64,000 bases of DNA from Paramagnetospirillum magnetotacticum MS-1 (lineage in GTDB: Bacteria > Pseudomonadota > Alphaproteobacteria > Rhodospirillales > Magnetospirillaceae), in contig NZ_JXSL01000020.1 in the NCBI RefSeq assembly GCF_000829825.1, forward strand, positions 372,001 to 436,000, read 5' to 3'. Both the position numbers and the translations under genes were made by a program. Positions 23,461 to 30,793 of the stretch are shown in pieces. Below the pieces are notes generated by a model. That model was not told where the DNA came from, ran no database searches, and was given only the letters and a program-made list of their open reading frames with translations. Position 1 is the first letter of the stretch. Every line of letters begins with the position of its first letter.

Positions 23461-24794
23461 CCCGAGATTTCCAGCCGGTTGCGTCCGGCCTGCTTGGCGA
23501 CGTAGAGGGCCTGATCGGCCCGGCTCAGCGCCGCGTCGATGGACTTTTCCCCGTCTTGAAGCAAGGACAGCCCCAGGCTGGCGGTGATGGCGATCGTGGC
23601 TCCGCCGATGGTGATCTTGGTGGCGGCGATGGCCAGGCGCAGCCTTTCGGCGGCCTCGGTGGCGGCGTTGAGATCGTCGCCGGGAAACAGGATGCCGAAT
23701 TCCTCGCCGCCCAGACGTCCGAACAGATCGGTTTCGCGCAAGGTCGACCGGCAGGTGTCGGCCAGCGCCTTGAGGGCGGCGTCCCCGGCGGCATGACCGT
23801 ATTCGTCGTTGATCTTCTTGAAGTGGTCCACGTCGAGCATCAGCACGGCCAGAGGGGTCTTCGCCCGTCCGGCCCGGATGATCTCGGTATGGGCGCGCTC
23901 CAGGAAATGGCGGCGATTGGCGATACCCGTCAGGGAATCCTGGCTGGCCAGCCGGGTGAGTTCCTCCTGCAGCCGCTTGGTCTCGGTGACGTCTTCCTTC
24001 AGGGCCACGAAATGGGTGAGAAGCCCCGTGGGGCTGCGCACCGGCGCGATGGAGCATTTTTCCCAGTAGAGGGAACCATCCTTGCGGCGGTTGCAGAATT
24101 CGCCGTGCCATTCTCCGCCGTCCAGAATGGTCCGCCACAAATCCTGGTAGGTAGACGGTGGCGTAAGGCCGGATTTGAACAGGCTGGTGGTTTTCCCGAT
24201 CACCTCTTCGGGCTGCCAGCCGGTGACGGCGGTGAACTTGCGGTTCACATATTCGATCCGACCGGCGATATCGGTGATCAGGACGAGATTGGGGCTGTGT
24301 TCGACGGCGCTGGTCAGTTTGCGCAGTTCCATCTCGATATGGCTCTTGGCCTCGACCATGGCGCTGGTCCAGCGGACCCGCTCGCACAACAGGCGGATGA
24401 TCGGCTGATGCAGCCGGGGCTCGGCCAGGAGAAGGGCGTGGAAGTCGTTCCGGTTGATGGTGAAGACGCAGGTCCGCTCGACGGCGTAGGCATCGGCGCT
24501 GCGGGGCAGGTCGTCGAGCAGGGCGATTTCGCCGAACACGGTGCCTGGTGGCAGCAGGTTCATGTGGTGGACGTCGCCCGTGGCGGTCTCGACCCCGATC
24601 TGAATCTGACCCTCCAGGACGCAGAACAGAAAATCGCCGGGATCTCCCTTGCGGAACAGGACCTGCCCCGGCCGCAAGGTAACGATGTGGCCCAATGCGG
24701 CAACCTCGTCCAGCGCCTCGACCGCCAGACCCTCGAACAGGTCATGGCGGCTCAAGGCCTGGCGGATGGCGTCACGGTCCACGGCGCGCTTCAC
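23457..24794 (-). CDS. CNB-PAS-GGDEF diguanylate cyclase
   Basis: A 445-residue cytoplasmic protein predicted to make c-di-GMP. A CNB domain lies at about 15-130 (FGEIALLDDLPRSADAYA), a PAS domain at about 160-270 (NLVLITDIAGRIEYVNRKF) and a GGDEF domain at about 285-440 with the active-site GGEEF. RETD sits five residues before it, matching the RxxD inhibitory I-site. It would tie cyclic AMP/GMP levels to c-di-GMP synthesis. The start overlaps no neighbour; the stop overlaps the pseudokinase stop. Confidence 0.9.
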   Translation of the reverse strand: MKRAVDRDAIRQALSRHDLFEGLAVEALDEVAALGHIVTLRPGQVLFRKGDPGDFLFCVLEGQIQIGVETATGDVHHMNLLPPGTVFGEIALLDDLPRSADAYAVERTCVFTINRNDFHALLLAEPRLHQPIIRLLCERVRWTSAMVEAKSHIEMELRKLTSAVEHSPNLVLITDIAGRIEYVNRKFTAVTGWQPEEVIGKTTSLFKSGLTPPSTYQDLWRTILDGGEWHGEFCNRRKDGSLYWEKCSIAPVRSPTGLLTHFVALKEDVTETKRLQEELTRLASQDSLTGIANRRHFLERAHTEIIRAGRAKTPLAVLMLDVDHFKKINDEYGHAAGDAALKALADTCRSTLRETDLFGRLGGEEFGILFPGDDLNAATEAAERLRLAIAATKITIGGATIAITASLGLSLLQDGEKSIDAALSRADQALYVAKQAGRNRLEISG

Positions 24795-24814
24795 GGAAAA
24801 AGACAGTCCCGGCC

Positions 24815-25072
24815 CTACTTGGCCGGTTCCATCGCCTTTTTCGCGGCTTCAGCCTGAGCCTTCTGCTCGGCTTCGGTCTGGGCGCGGGCCTTATCCTTGC
24901 GGGTATCCTCGACGGCCTGCTGCGCCGCTTTGCTGACGGCGTCGCTGGTGGCGCGTCCCGCCTGGGTGCCGACTTCCGCGCCCACGGACGGATTGGGCAC
25001 GGATTGGGCCTTTGTCACGGTCGGCGCCAAAACGAGGATGGCCAACGCGATTCCGGTCAGGATCTTGTTCAT
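24815..25072 (-). CDS. Small secreted hypothetical protein, charged tail
   Basis: An 85-residue protein with a signal peptide (ILTGIALAILVLAPTVTKA) and an Ala, Lys, Glu-rich helical C-terminal half (KDKARAQTEAEQKAQAEAAK). The frame is open to 25639 upstream but that part overlaps the lipoprotein gene and lacks any signal, so ATG 25072 is used. Possibly a small periplasmic helical protein; no family recognised. Confidence 0.6.
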   Translation of the reverse strand: MNKILTGIALAILVLAPTVTKAQSVPNPSVGAEVGTQAGRATSDAVSKAAQQAVEDTRKDKARAQTEAEQKAQAEAAKKAMEPAK

Positions 25073-25116
25073 GTCAAATTTTCCTTTCCCCAAGTAACTC
25101 TGGATATTAAGGCGGT

Positions 25117-25992
25117 TTAGCGTCCCTGCCGCCAATCCGGCAGGGCGGCAAGGGTCTGGGCCGCGGCCAGATTGGGCCATTCCTCGGCCCAGCAGCACAC
25201 ATGCCCGAATTTCTCCACCGGCAGCAGGCGGGCCCGGCCCTGGGCATTGGCGCGCGAGACGAAGGCGCGGCCCACCTCGGCGGGAACCACCTCGTCGCGC
25301 CCGCCCGTGAGATGGACCTGCGGGATATGCGCGACGCGCCCGGCCATGGCCGCGGGATCGAGGGAGGGTGTCAGAGGTGTCAGCCCCTGAAGTCTGGTCC
25401 ACAGGGCGAGGTCCAGATTGGCGGCCACGGTGACCAGGGCGCTGACATCGCTGCGCGCCGCCGCCACCAGAACCGCCAGAGCTCCGCCCCCGGAATAGCC
25501 GACCAGGACAATCCGCTCGGCCTTCACCCGTGCCTTGATCCGGTCGATGGCCGCGCCGACGCCCGCCACCACTTCCGGGGCATAACGGTGCGAGGTCCAG
25601 TAGGCAGGGTGGCAGGGGGGCTTCATGCCGTACTGACACGGCCTGGCCAGCCAGGCGACCGGCCCGCCGGGATGGGCCAGGGCCAGACGCAGGGTCAGCG
25701 GGTCCGTGGGGGTGGGGTCGGCGGAGACGGTGTGAGGGCCGAGAAAGGCAAGGCCGTCGCCCTCAAGATAGACGGTCAGGGCCGCTCCGCTTCCGGTGGC
25801 GGGCGAAACGGCCGCGGCCAGCAAGAAGGGTGATGCCTCCACCATTGCATAGCTCCAGCCCGCCTGATGGGCGAGGTACTCGGCCTTGTGCGGGACCGCG
25901 ACGAAAGCGTCACCGGCGCAGCCGCCGAGGCAGACGAGCGTCGCCGTCAGGAGCCAGGCCTTGGTGCGGCGGAAAAGAGATGCGCGTCTCAT
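25117..25992 (-). CDS. Lipoprotein alpha/beta hydrolase
   Basis: A 291-residue predicted lipoprotein with lipobox LGGC (MRRASLFRRTKAWLLTATLVC start). The alpha/beta hydrolase catalytic elements are visible: nucleophile elbow GYSGGG (about residue 170), acid TGGRDEVVP and histidine KFGHVCCW. Esterase or lipase-like activity at the outer or periplasmic side is likely; substrate unknown. ATG 25992 gives the lipoprotein signal; the frame extends to 26121 with no signal there. Confidence 0.8.
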   Translation of the reverse strand: MRRASLFRRTKAWLLTATLVCLGGCAGDAFVAVPHKAEYLAHQAGWSYAMVEASPFLLAAAVSPATGSGAALTVYLEGDGLAFLGPHTVSADPTPTDPLTLRLALAHPGGPVAWLARPCQYGMKPPCHPAYWTSHRYAPEVVAGVGAAIDRIKARVKAERIVLVGYSGGGALAVLVAAARSDVSALVTVAANLDLALWTRLQGLTPLTPSLDPAAMAGRVAHIPQVHLTGGRDEVVPAEVGRAFVSRANAQGRARLLPVEKFGHVCCWAEEWPNLAAAQTLAALPDWRQGR

Positions 25993-26253
25993 TTGAGGGC
26001 TTGAGGGCGCATGCAATTTACAGGCAGCCGACACCTGTTCCAATAGCAACTGAGCGGTTCGCAATTGTAAGGATATCGCCCCAATCTCCACAATCCCCAC
26101 ACAATCCGAGCGCAAATTCATTGATAGTGGACGAAATTTGCTCTCTATCTCAATGATATCAAATAGATTTCCTGACTGTGTATTGATTTTTAAACTTTGT
26201 CCAGTTAGCTTGACTTGAGACGCGTTGAATTCAATAGGGCAGGGGATCTCGGT
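25993..26253 (+). promoter_or_regulatory. AT-rich gap upstream of the outer membrane protein gene
   Basis: A 261-base stretch that is clearly more AT-rich than its neighbours. TTGACT at 26210-26215 is a possible -35 site for the gene at 26254, but the -10 region is weak (around TCAATAGGG). The gap separates divergent genes and holds no ORF that I can support. Confidence 0.3.
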
Positions 26254-27414
26254 ATGGGCTGGTTGTTTCGTGGAAGCTTGGCGGTTGCCGTCGTCGCGTT
26301 GAGCCTAGCGGGCGTGCCTGCCTTTGCCGGTCCCCCCTGTCCGCCTCCTCCTCCTGGCGCTCCGCCCCAGGGTGGCGGTTGTAATGGCGGCCCGCCCCCG
26401 GTCGGCGGTGGCAAGGGTCCGCCTCCCATGATGGGTAATCTTGTCGGCGGCATGATCGGTGGCCGTGTGGCCCAGGCCGTGGGCGGCGCCATGGGCGGCG
26501 GCGCTGGCATGCCCGGCGGTCCCGGTGGTGGTGCTCCTGGTGGCCCCGGTGGTCCGGGTGGTGGCAACGTCGGCAGCGGACCTCAGACCAGTCTTGATGA
26601 GTCCGACACCTCTGTGACCGGCATGTCGGCGGGTAGCCTTCCCGCCACCATCGGCCTGTGGGTCAACGCCGGACAGACCTGGCTGGATGGCGATCAGGTC
26701 AACAACGACTATTACGGCACCATCAAGACGGCCATGACCGGCGCCGACGTTACCATCAACGGCAAGTATATCCTGGGTCTGTCAGCCGGTATCGGCCGCG
26801 AGGCCACCAAGATCCGCTATTCCAATATCGACATCACCGGGCAGACCGGCACCGTGGCACCCTATGCCGCCTATATCATCAATGACATCTTCTATGTGGA
26901 TATGTCGGGCGGCGTCAGCCGAGTGCTGTATCATGAGCAGTCGAATTCCCAGAAGGGCGACTATACCGGCCTGCGCTACTTCACCGGCGCCAATCTGAAT
27001 GCCGCCAAGACGTTCGGCTCCTGGTCGCTCAGCACCAATATCGGCTATCTCTATTCGGCCGAAAAGGTGCGGATGTACACCACCAATACCGGCTATGTGG
27101 TGAACGAGACCAAGTCGCGCACCGGCCAGATCCGCAGCACCAGCAAGGCGGGCTACACCTATCTGACCTCCTGGGGCTGGCTGTATCCCTTCGCCTCGGT
27201 CCGTCTGGAATATGACGCCAACAAGACCGGCGCCACCCCCATCGACACCGCTGGCACCATGGCCGCCAACAGCCTGTTCGGAACCACGTTCGGGGCGGGA
27301 ACCAGTGTCGGAATCGGCGCCAACAGCACCTTCACCGTGGAAGGGACGACGACGGAATTCCGCGAGCATTCCTCCGTCTACGGCTTGACGGGCACGTTCC
27401 GTTACAAGTTCTGA
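26254..27414 (+). CDS. Autotransporter-like outer membrane beta-barrel protein
   Basis: A 386-residue secreted protein. After a signal peptide (AVAVVALSLAGVPAFA), residues about 25-110 are a Pro/Gly/Met-rich low-complexity linker (PPCPPPPPGAPPQGGG and later GGAGMPGGPGGG). The C-terminal ~260 residues are alternating beta-strand sequence ending in the outer membrane signature TFRYKF with C-terminal phenylalanine, as in autotransporter barrels. It has no long passenger domain. It is 77 bases upstream of the PqqD-like gene and might be the outer membrane part of that system. ATG 26254 is chosen for the signal peptide. Confidence 0.7.
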   Translation: MGWLFRGSLAVAVVALSLAGVPAFAGPPCPPPPPGAPPQGGGCNGGPPPVGGGKGPPPMMGNLVGGMIGGRVAQAVGGAMGGGAGMPGGPGGGAPGGPGGPGGGNVGSGPQTSLDESDTSVTGMSAGSLPATIGLWVNAGQTWLDGDQVNNDYYGTIKTAMTGADVTINGKYILGLSAGIGREATKIRYSNIDITGQTGTVAPYAAYIINDIFYVDMSGGVSRVLYHEQSNSQKGDYTGLRYFTGANLNAAKTFGSWSLSTNIGYLYSAEKVRMYTTNTGYVVNETKSRTGQIRSTSKAGYTYLTSWGWLYPFASVRLEYDANKTGATPIDTAGTMAANSLFGTTFGAGTSVGIGANSTFTVEGTTTEFREHSSVYGLTGTFRYKF

Positions 27415-27426
27415 CCTAAGACATTT

Positions 27427-27451
27427 CCCCCGGCCGGTTTCCGGTCGGGGG
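27427..27451 (+). terminator. Hairpin between outer membrane protein and PqqD genes
   Basis: CCCCCGGCCG (27427-27436) pairs with CGGTCGGGGG (27442-27451) around a GTTTC loop, ten pairs with one G-U. There is no T run, so it may attenuate rather than end transcription. The PqqD operon could still be read through or have its own promoter. Confidence 0.4.
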
Positions 27452-27491
27452 GAGCCATCACAGACGCCAAGAATGGCGGCGAGGGAAGAGA

Positions 27492-27767
27492 ATGTCCGTG
27501 GATCTGCGCGACATATTGAATGATTTGATCGCCAAGGACCGCCTGCCGGCCCTGGCCATCAGCGCCAACGGCTTTGCCTTCGATCCCCGCTCGGGCCAGA
27601 GCTTCACCGTCAATCACACCGGTATCGCCACCGTGGAATTGCTGCTGGCCAACAATTCCATTGATGCCACCGTTGACGAGTTGGCCCGTCAGTACGACGT
27701 ACCTGAAGACGTTGTTCTCGGGGCCGTCGAAGTCTTCATCCGTCAGCTTGCCCGGTATCTGACATGA
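27492..27767 (+). CDS. PqqD-like protein (peptide-binding RRE type)
   Basis: A 91-residue protein resembling PqqD: AISANGFAFDPRSGQSFTVN in the first half, then TVDELARQYDVPEDVVLGAV and a helix near the C-terminus. PqqD-like domains often act as RiPP recognition elements that bind precursor peptides for tailoring enzymes; others have different roles. Its stop overlaps the start of the ATP-grasp gene (ATGA), so it is the first gene of the coupled operon. No obvious precursor peptide gene is visible beside it, which leaves its partner unknown. Confidence 0.65.
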   Translation: MSVDLRDILNDLIAKDRLPALAISANGFAFDPRSGQSFTVNHTGIATVELLLANNSIDATVDELARQYDVPEDVVLGAVEVFIRQLARYLT

Positions 27768-28870
27768 TCCCCCTGACCAAGACCTCTTCCGACTGGCGCC
27801 GTTGGACCATCGCCATTACCGGCGTCAATGCCAAGCCCGACAATCCCGGACCGGGGCTGGCGGTGGCGCGCTGCCTGCGCGAGTCCTTAGGCTTTACAGG
27901 CCGCCTGATCGGCCTGGGCTACGAGGTCCTCGATCCCGGCCTTTATCATTCGGGGATCTTCGATGCGGGCTATCTCATCCCCTATCCTTCGGGGGGCAGC
28001 GAGGGCCAGCTTGAGCGGCTGATGGAAATCCACGAGGCCGAGCGCATCGACGCCGTCATTCCCTGCCTGGATGCCGAGTTGTCCACCTTCGCCCATAATG
28101 CGGTCGCCCTGGGCGCGGCGGGTATCCGCATGATGGCGCCGGGCTTGGAGCAATTGCGGGCGCGGTCCAAGGACAATCTGGGCGAGCTTTGCCGCGATCT
28201 CGGCATTCATACGCCAGAGACCCAAAAGGTCTCCGATGCCGGGTTCTTCGAGCGTTGCCGCGACGAGGGCTGGACCTATCCCCTGGTGGTCAAGGGCATC
28301 TATTACGACGCGGTGGTGGCCGAAACCCCGGAAGACGCCAAGGCCGCCTTTCACCGCATTGCCGCCCAATGGGGCTATCCCGTGCTGGTCCAGCAATTCG
28401 TCGGCGGCTACGAGATCAATCTCACCGCCATTGGCGACGGATCGGGCGAGATGATCGGTCCGGTGATGATGCGCAAACGCGCGCTGACCGATAAGGGCAA
28501 GGCCTGGGCTGGCATCTCCATCGATGACGACCAGCTGGAAGCCATGGGCCGCACCATCATGGCAGGCACCAAATGGCGCGGAGGGCTGGAAGTGGAGGCC
28601 CTGCGCGGCGATGACGGAAAGCTGTACCTGATCGAGGTCAATCCGCGCTTTCCCGCCTGGATCTATCTCAGTCACGGGGTCGGTTGCAATCTGCCCCAGG
28701 CCCTGCTGCGCCTGATGGCCGGAGACCGTCCCACCGACCTGCCCCGGCCGCGTCCCGGGACCTTGTTCATCCGCTATGCGGAGGAGCTGATCGTCCCGCT
28801 GGAGCAGTTCCAGGCCATGATGGTCGAGGGTGTGGTGGCCGCACCTTGCAACAAGAACCGCGTAGCTTGA
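27764..28870 (+). CDS. ATP-grasp ligase (PylC/carbamoyl-phosphate-synthase-like)
   Basis: A 368-residue ATP-grasp enzyme. The N-terminal ~110 residues are a Rossmann-like preATP-grasp domain (ITGVNAKPDNPGPGL). The central part has WTYPLVVKGI, giving the ATP-binding lysine. The metal-binding EVNPRF (E291, N293) closes the site. Such enzymes join a carboxylate to an amine or similar nucleophile with ATP, as in PylC or D-Ala ligases. The substrate is not visible. In context, with a decarboxylase and an amidotransferase, it likely builds an amide or peptide bond on a small product. Its start overlaps the PqqD-like stop. Confidence 0.8.
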   Translation: MIPLTKTSSDWRRWTIAITGVNAKPDNPGPGLAVARCLRESLGFTGRLIGLGYEVLDPGLYHSGIFDAGYLIPYPSGGSEGQLERLMEIHEAERIDAVIPCLDAELSTFAHNAVALGAAGIRMMAPGLEQLRARSKDNLGELCRDLGIHTPETQKVSDAGFFERCRDEGWTYPLVVKGIYYDAVVAETPEDAKAAFHRIAAQWGYPVLVQQFVGGYEINLTAIGDGSGEMIGPVMMRKRALTDKGKAWAGISIDDDQLEAMGRTIMAGTKWRGGLEVEALRGDDGKLYLIEVNPRFPAWIYLSHGVGCNLPQALLRLMAGDRPTDLPRPRPGTLFIRYAEELIVPLEQFQAMMVEGVVAAPCNKNRVA

Positions 28871-28883
28871 TCGGATAAGCTTG

Positions 28884-30266
28884 ATGTCCAAGGAAACGGG
28901 CAGCCGGCGGGGCTGGGAGCCGCCCTATATCACGCCGCACCGCCATGACAATTCCAAATTCGGCCGCCGCGCGGCGCGCGACAATTGCTGGGAACAGATC
29001 GACGGCGTCGATGTGGAATACCTGATGTCGCGCTACGGTTCGCCGCTGTTCATCGCCTCGGAGCGCCGCCTGCGCGAGAATGTGCGCCGGGTCAGGGGCG
29101 CTTTCGAGCGGCATTACCGCCCGGTGGTGCACGGCTGGTCCTACAAGACCAATTACACCAGCGCCATCTGCCGCATTTTGCATCAGGAAGGCTCGTGGGC
29201 CGAAGTGGTCTCGGCCTTCGAATACGAGAAGGCGCGCTCGCTTGGCGTTCCCGGCAACCGCATCATCTTCAACGGCCCCAACAAGCCCCGCGCCATTCTG
29301 GAACGCGCCATCGCGGAAGGCGCCCGGCTGCATGTGGACCATCTGGACGAACTGGAACTGATCGAGCGCATCGCGCGAGAAAAGGGCGAGGTGGTGCCGG
29401 TGACGCTGCGGCTCAACTTCAATACCGGCTATACCGATCCGTGGAGCCGCTTCGGCTTCAACCTGGAATCGGGACAGGCCCACAGCGCCGCCTCCCGCAT
29501 CAAGCGCAGCGCCCATCTGAGGCTGACCGGCCTGCACAGCCATATCGGCACCTTCATCCTCGAGACCCGCGCCTATGCCGAGCAGGTGCGCCTCATGTGC
29601 AACTTCATGAAGACGGTCGAGGCCGATGGCGAATGCGTCATCGATGCCATCGATATCGGTGGCGGGCTGCCGTCCCGCAATGCGCTGCAAGGCATCTATC
29701 TGCCGCCCGAACAGGCGGTCCCGGCGGTGGAGGAATACGGCGCCGCCGTGTGCTCCGCCCTGGAGGAATGTCTGGCCGACCGGGTCGGTCCCCATCCTAC
29801 CTTGTTCATCGAAAGCGGCCGCGCCGTGGTCGATGACGCCGTGTCCCTGGCGTCCACCGTGGTCGGCACCAAGCGCCTGCCCGACGGGCGGGCGGCGGCC
29901 GTCCTCGACGCTGGCATCAATTCCATGCTGACGGCGTTGTGGTACCACCATCCGGTCAAGCTGACCAAGCCCAAGGCGGGCGATTCCGCCGATACCGTCC
30001 TCTACGGCCCCATGTGCATGAATATCGACGTCATGCGCCATACCGTGCAATTGCCGCCGCTGTCGGTGGGCGATTGCCTGGTCTTCAATCCGGTGGGCGC
30101 CTACAACAACACCCAGTGGCTGCAATTCATCGAATACCGTCCGGCGGTGGTGCTGATCCATTCCGACGGCGAGCATTCGGTGATCCGCGAGGCCGAAACC
30201 ATCGAGGATATGAACCGGCACGACAGGCTGCCCACCCATCTGCAGTCTCCGGTCGATCTGCCATGA
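28884..30266 (+). CDS. Fold-III PLP-dependent decarboxylase
   Basis: A 460-residue member of the alanine-racemase-like barrel family (Orn/Lys/Arg/DAP decarboxylase group II). The PLP lysine is K88 in GWSYKTNY; GLHSHIGT and DIGGGLP are the typical barrel motifs. The C-terminal domain has GPMCMNIDV, where the catalytic cysteine and aspartate positions of the usual CESxD are kept but the residues between differ, and VGAYNNTQW with the active-site tyrosine. The changed motif argues for a substrate other than DAP. ATG 28884 is 13 bases after the ATP-grasp stop; a TTG precedes it. Confidence 0.82.
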   Translation: MSKETGSRRGWEPPYITPHRHDNSKFGRRAARDNCWEQIDGVDVEYLMSRYGSPLFIASERRLRENVRRVRGAFERHYRPVVHGWSYKTNYTSAICRILHQEGSWAEVVSAFEYEKARSLGVPGNRIIFNGPNKPRAILERAIAEGARLHVDHLDELELIERIAREKGEVVPVTLRLNFNTGYTDPWSRFGFNLESGQAHSAASRIKRSAHLRLTGLHSHIGTFILETRAYAEQVRLMCNFMKTVEADGECVIDAIDIGGGLPSRNALQGIYLPPEQAVPAVEEYGAAVCSALEECLADRVGPHPTLFIESGRAVVDDAVSLASTVVGTKRLPDGRAAAVLDAGINSMLTALWYHHPVKLTKPKAGDSADTVLYGPMCMNIDVMRHTVQLPPLSVGDCLVFNPVGAYNNTQWLQFIEYRPAVVLIHSDGEHSVIREAETIEDMNRHDRLPTHLQSPVDLP

Positions 30267-30793
30267 CGGCGCCGCCCTTCATCCTGCGCGCCCCCCGGCC
30301 CGAGGATGTGGCCGCCTATTGCGGCTTTCTGAGCGACCCGGATGTCCATATCTGGCTGGAGGACCGCTGCCAGCGGCCCCTGTCCCTGCCGGAAATCCAG
30401 GCCTTCGTCCTGGGGCCCGCCTGGTGCCGCTGGGCCATCGAATGCGATGGGGCCTTTGTCGGACTGACCGGTCTGGAAGACTACGACCCGGCGCGCGGCA
30501 CCGCCCGCTTCTTCATCGTCATCGGCGACCGCAAGCTGTGGGGGCGAGGGCTGGGCGAGGCGGTGATCCGCCGCGTGCTGGAGCATGGCTTCCATGGCCT
30601 GGGCCTGCGCAAGATCGTTTCCGATTTCATGGCTCCCAATCAGGGGTCGCGGCGGATTCACGAGCGCGCGGGATTTCGGGAAGAAGGTTGCGCCCGCGAT
30701 GATAGCTGGCGCCGGGGTGGATGGGTCGACCGGGTCTATGTGGCCATTTTCAAGGACGAGTTCGACGCCCAATCCCAAGGCGCGCCATCATGA
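30263..30793 (+). CDS. GNAT-family N-acetyltransferase
   Basis: A 176-residue GNAT protein starting with the family pattern FILRAPRPEDVAAYCGFLSD. The acetyl-CoA binding region is near GRGLGEAVIRRVLEHGF (motif A, R/Q-x-x-G-x-G/A) and the C-terminal GSRRIHERAGFREEG is typical of the RimJ-like subgroup. It would acetylate an amine on a product or intermediate. Its start overlaps the decarboxylase stop and its stop overlaps the next start, so the operon is translationally coupled. Confidence 0.85.
   Translation: MTAPPFILRAPRPEDVAAYCGFLSDPDVHIWLEDRCQRPLSLPEIQAFVLGPAWCRWAIECDGAFVGLTGLEDYDPARGTARFFIVIGDRKLWGRGLGEAVIRRVLEHGFHGLGLRKIVSDFMAPNQGSRRIHERAGFREEGCARDDSWRRGGWVDRVYVAIFKDEFDAQSQGAPS

Noticed and set aside
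22366-24387. Long minus-strand open frame over the pseudokinase and cyclase genes
   Set aside because: It runs across two real genes in other frames and has no family motifs.
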